A stretch of 5,005 bases of DNA, taken from NCBI GenBank assembly GCA_003232855.1, contig QIKC01000165.1, positions 1 to 5,005 of the forward strand. The letters run 5' to 3'. Shown here piece by piece: positions 4,851-5,005 of the stretch. Below the pieces are notes generated by a model. It worked only from the letters and a program-made list of their open reading frames with translations, had not been told where the DNA came from and did not search any database. Position 1 is the stretch's first letter. Every line of letters begins with the position of its first letter. The stretch is from Verrucomicrobiales bacterium (lineage in GTDB: Bacteria > Verrucomicrobiota > Verrucomicrobiia > Verrucomicrobiales > DEV007). The position numbers and the translations under genes were made by a program.

Positions 4851-4882
4851 ACCGAAAACACACAAAATCCACAAAACCCACC

Positions 4883-5005
4883 ATGACGACAGTATCAGAA
4901 GACTTTCAAGCCTCCGATCAATCCTCCCAAATCGGCAAAACCGAATCGGGCAATGCACGTAAATCGAGCAGCTCCGAACGCGCCGGACGAACGGTCGCTG
5001 AGAAA
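4883..5005 (+). CDS. 5' end of an unidentified gene with a Ser-rich N terminus (partial, runs off right edge)
   Basis: From ATG 4883 the frame is open for 41 codons to the window end. It begins MTTVSEDFQASDQSSQ and ends SERAGRTVAEK. Composition is hydrophilic, rich in Ser (9 of 41) with Glu, Lys and Arg, and has no hydrophobic segment, so this is neither a signal peptide nor a membrane anchor. It is more likely a disordered N-terminal extension of a cytoplasmic protein. GC-rich codons match the other genes here. The upstream leader (4851-4882) is A/C-rich with a single G and no Shine-Dalgarno, resembling an unstructured SD-independent start. The last residues (RTVAEK) recall the start of aconitase-superfamily subunits such as LeuC, but this is far too short to assign. 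Confidence 0.55.
   Translation, partial: MTTVSEDFQASDQSSQIGKTESGNARKSSSSERAGRTVAEK

Larger units (their letters stand above)
4208..4882. other. 675-bp gene-free mosaic of short dispersed-type repeats and hairpins
   Basis: No plausible coding frame is seen on either strand. The stretch is instead assembled from short modules: palindrome GATTTAAATC (4298-4307), a 33-bp inverted pair (4308-4398), a triplicated ACAGAATT unit (4454-4480), a 9-bp direct repeat (4527-4544), and hairpins at 4488-4505, 4685-4705 and 4744-4760. The 10-mer TTATTGGAGG occurs twice (4338-4347 and 4479-4488), each time immediately after one of the triplet modules. Composition swings between AT-rich and GC-rich every 30-60 bp. 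The modules look like dispersed genomic repeats accumulated in a tolerant intergenic zone. Their copy number elsewhere cannot be judged from this window. Confidence 0.6.

Overview
The window reads as a GC-rich Gram-negative bacterial chromosome. The best guess is Verrucomicrobiota, class Opitutae, but this is an inference at moderate-to-low confidence. It rests on GC-rich genes that mostly lack a clear Shine-Dalgarno, separated by AT-rich spacers. It also rests on dispersed modular repeats (triplicated GATTA-type and ACAGAATT-type phrases, short GC dyads) of a kind I associate with that phylum and with Planctomycetes. No rRNA, tRNA, CRISPR array, transposase or phage gene is visible.

Layout. 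At 1-494 (+) lies the 3' part of a gene for a protein with an Ala/Lys/Pro-rich linker, built on a 9-bp tandem repeat, followed by a PPC-like beta-sandwich tail. At 548-1009 (+) is a small double-ACT-domain protein, probably an amino-acid sensor. It meets, tail to tail with only 8 bp between stop codons, a two-gene minus-strand operon. That operon is a GT28/MGDG-synthase-type glycosyltransferase (2801-1662) followed by a YihX-like HAD phosphatase (1632-1018). An 80-bp AT-rich divergent spacer (2802-2881) separates the operon from a plus-strand gene at 2882-3850. That gene encodes a membrane-anchored or secreted zinc N-acetylmuramoyl-L-alanine amidase with an extraordinarily basic linker. A small, strongly basic 69-aa hypothetical protein with a good Shine-Dalgarno follows at 3998-4207.

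From 4208 to 4882 there is no credible gene. The stretch is a mosaic of short repeats: a 10-bp palindrome, an inverted pair of 33-bp arms each made of three ~10-bp units, a triplicated 9-mer, and several GC-rich hairpins. At 4883 a new plus-strand reading frame opens with a Ser-rich N terminus and runs off the right edge.

How the genes may work together: the glycosyltransferase and the amidase both concern the cell envelope (glycolipid and peptidoglycan) and share a divergent promoter region. The HAD enzyme resembles a sugar-phosphate phosphatase and could act on the hexose-phosphate pool that feeds the glycosyltransferase. I see no defence system or clearly new enzymatic system. The most unusual material is the non-coding repeat mosaic at 4208-4882, followed by the basic amidase linker and the small basic ORF.
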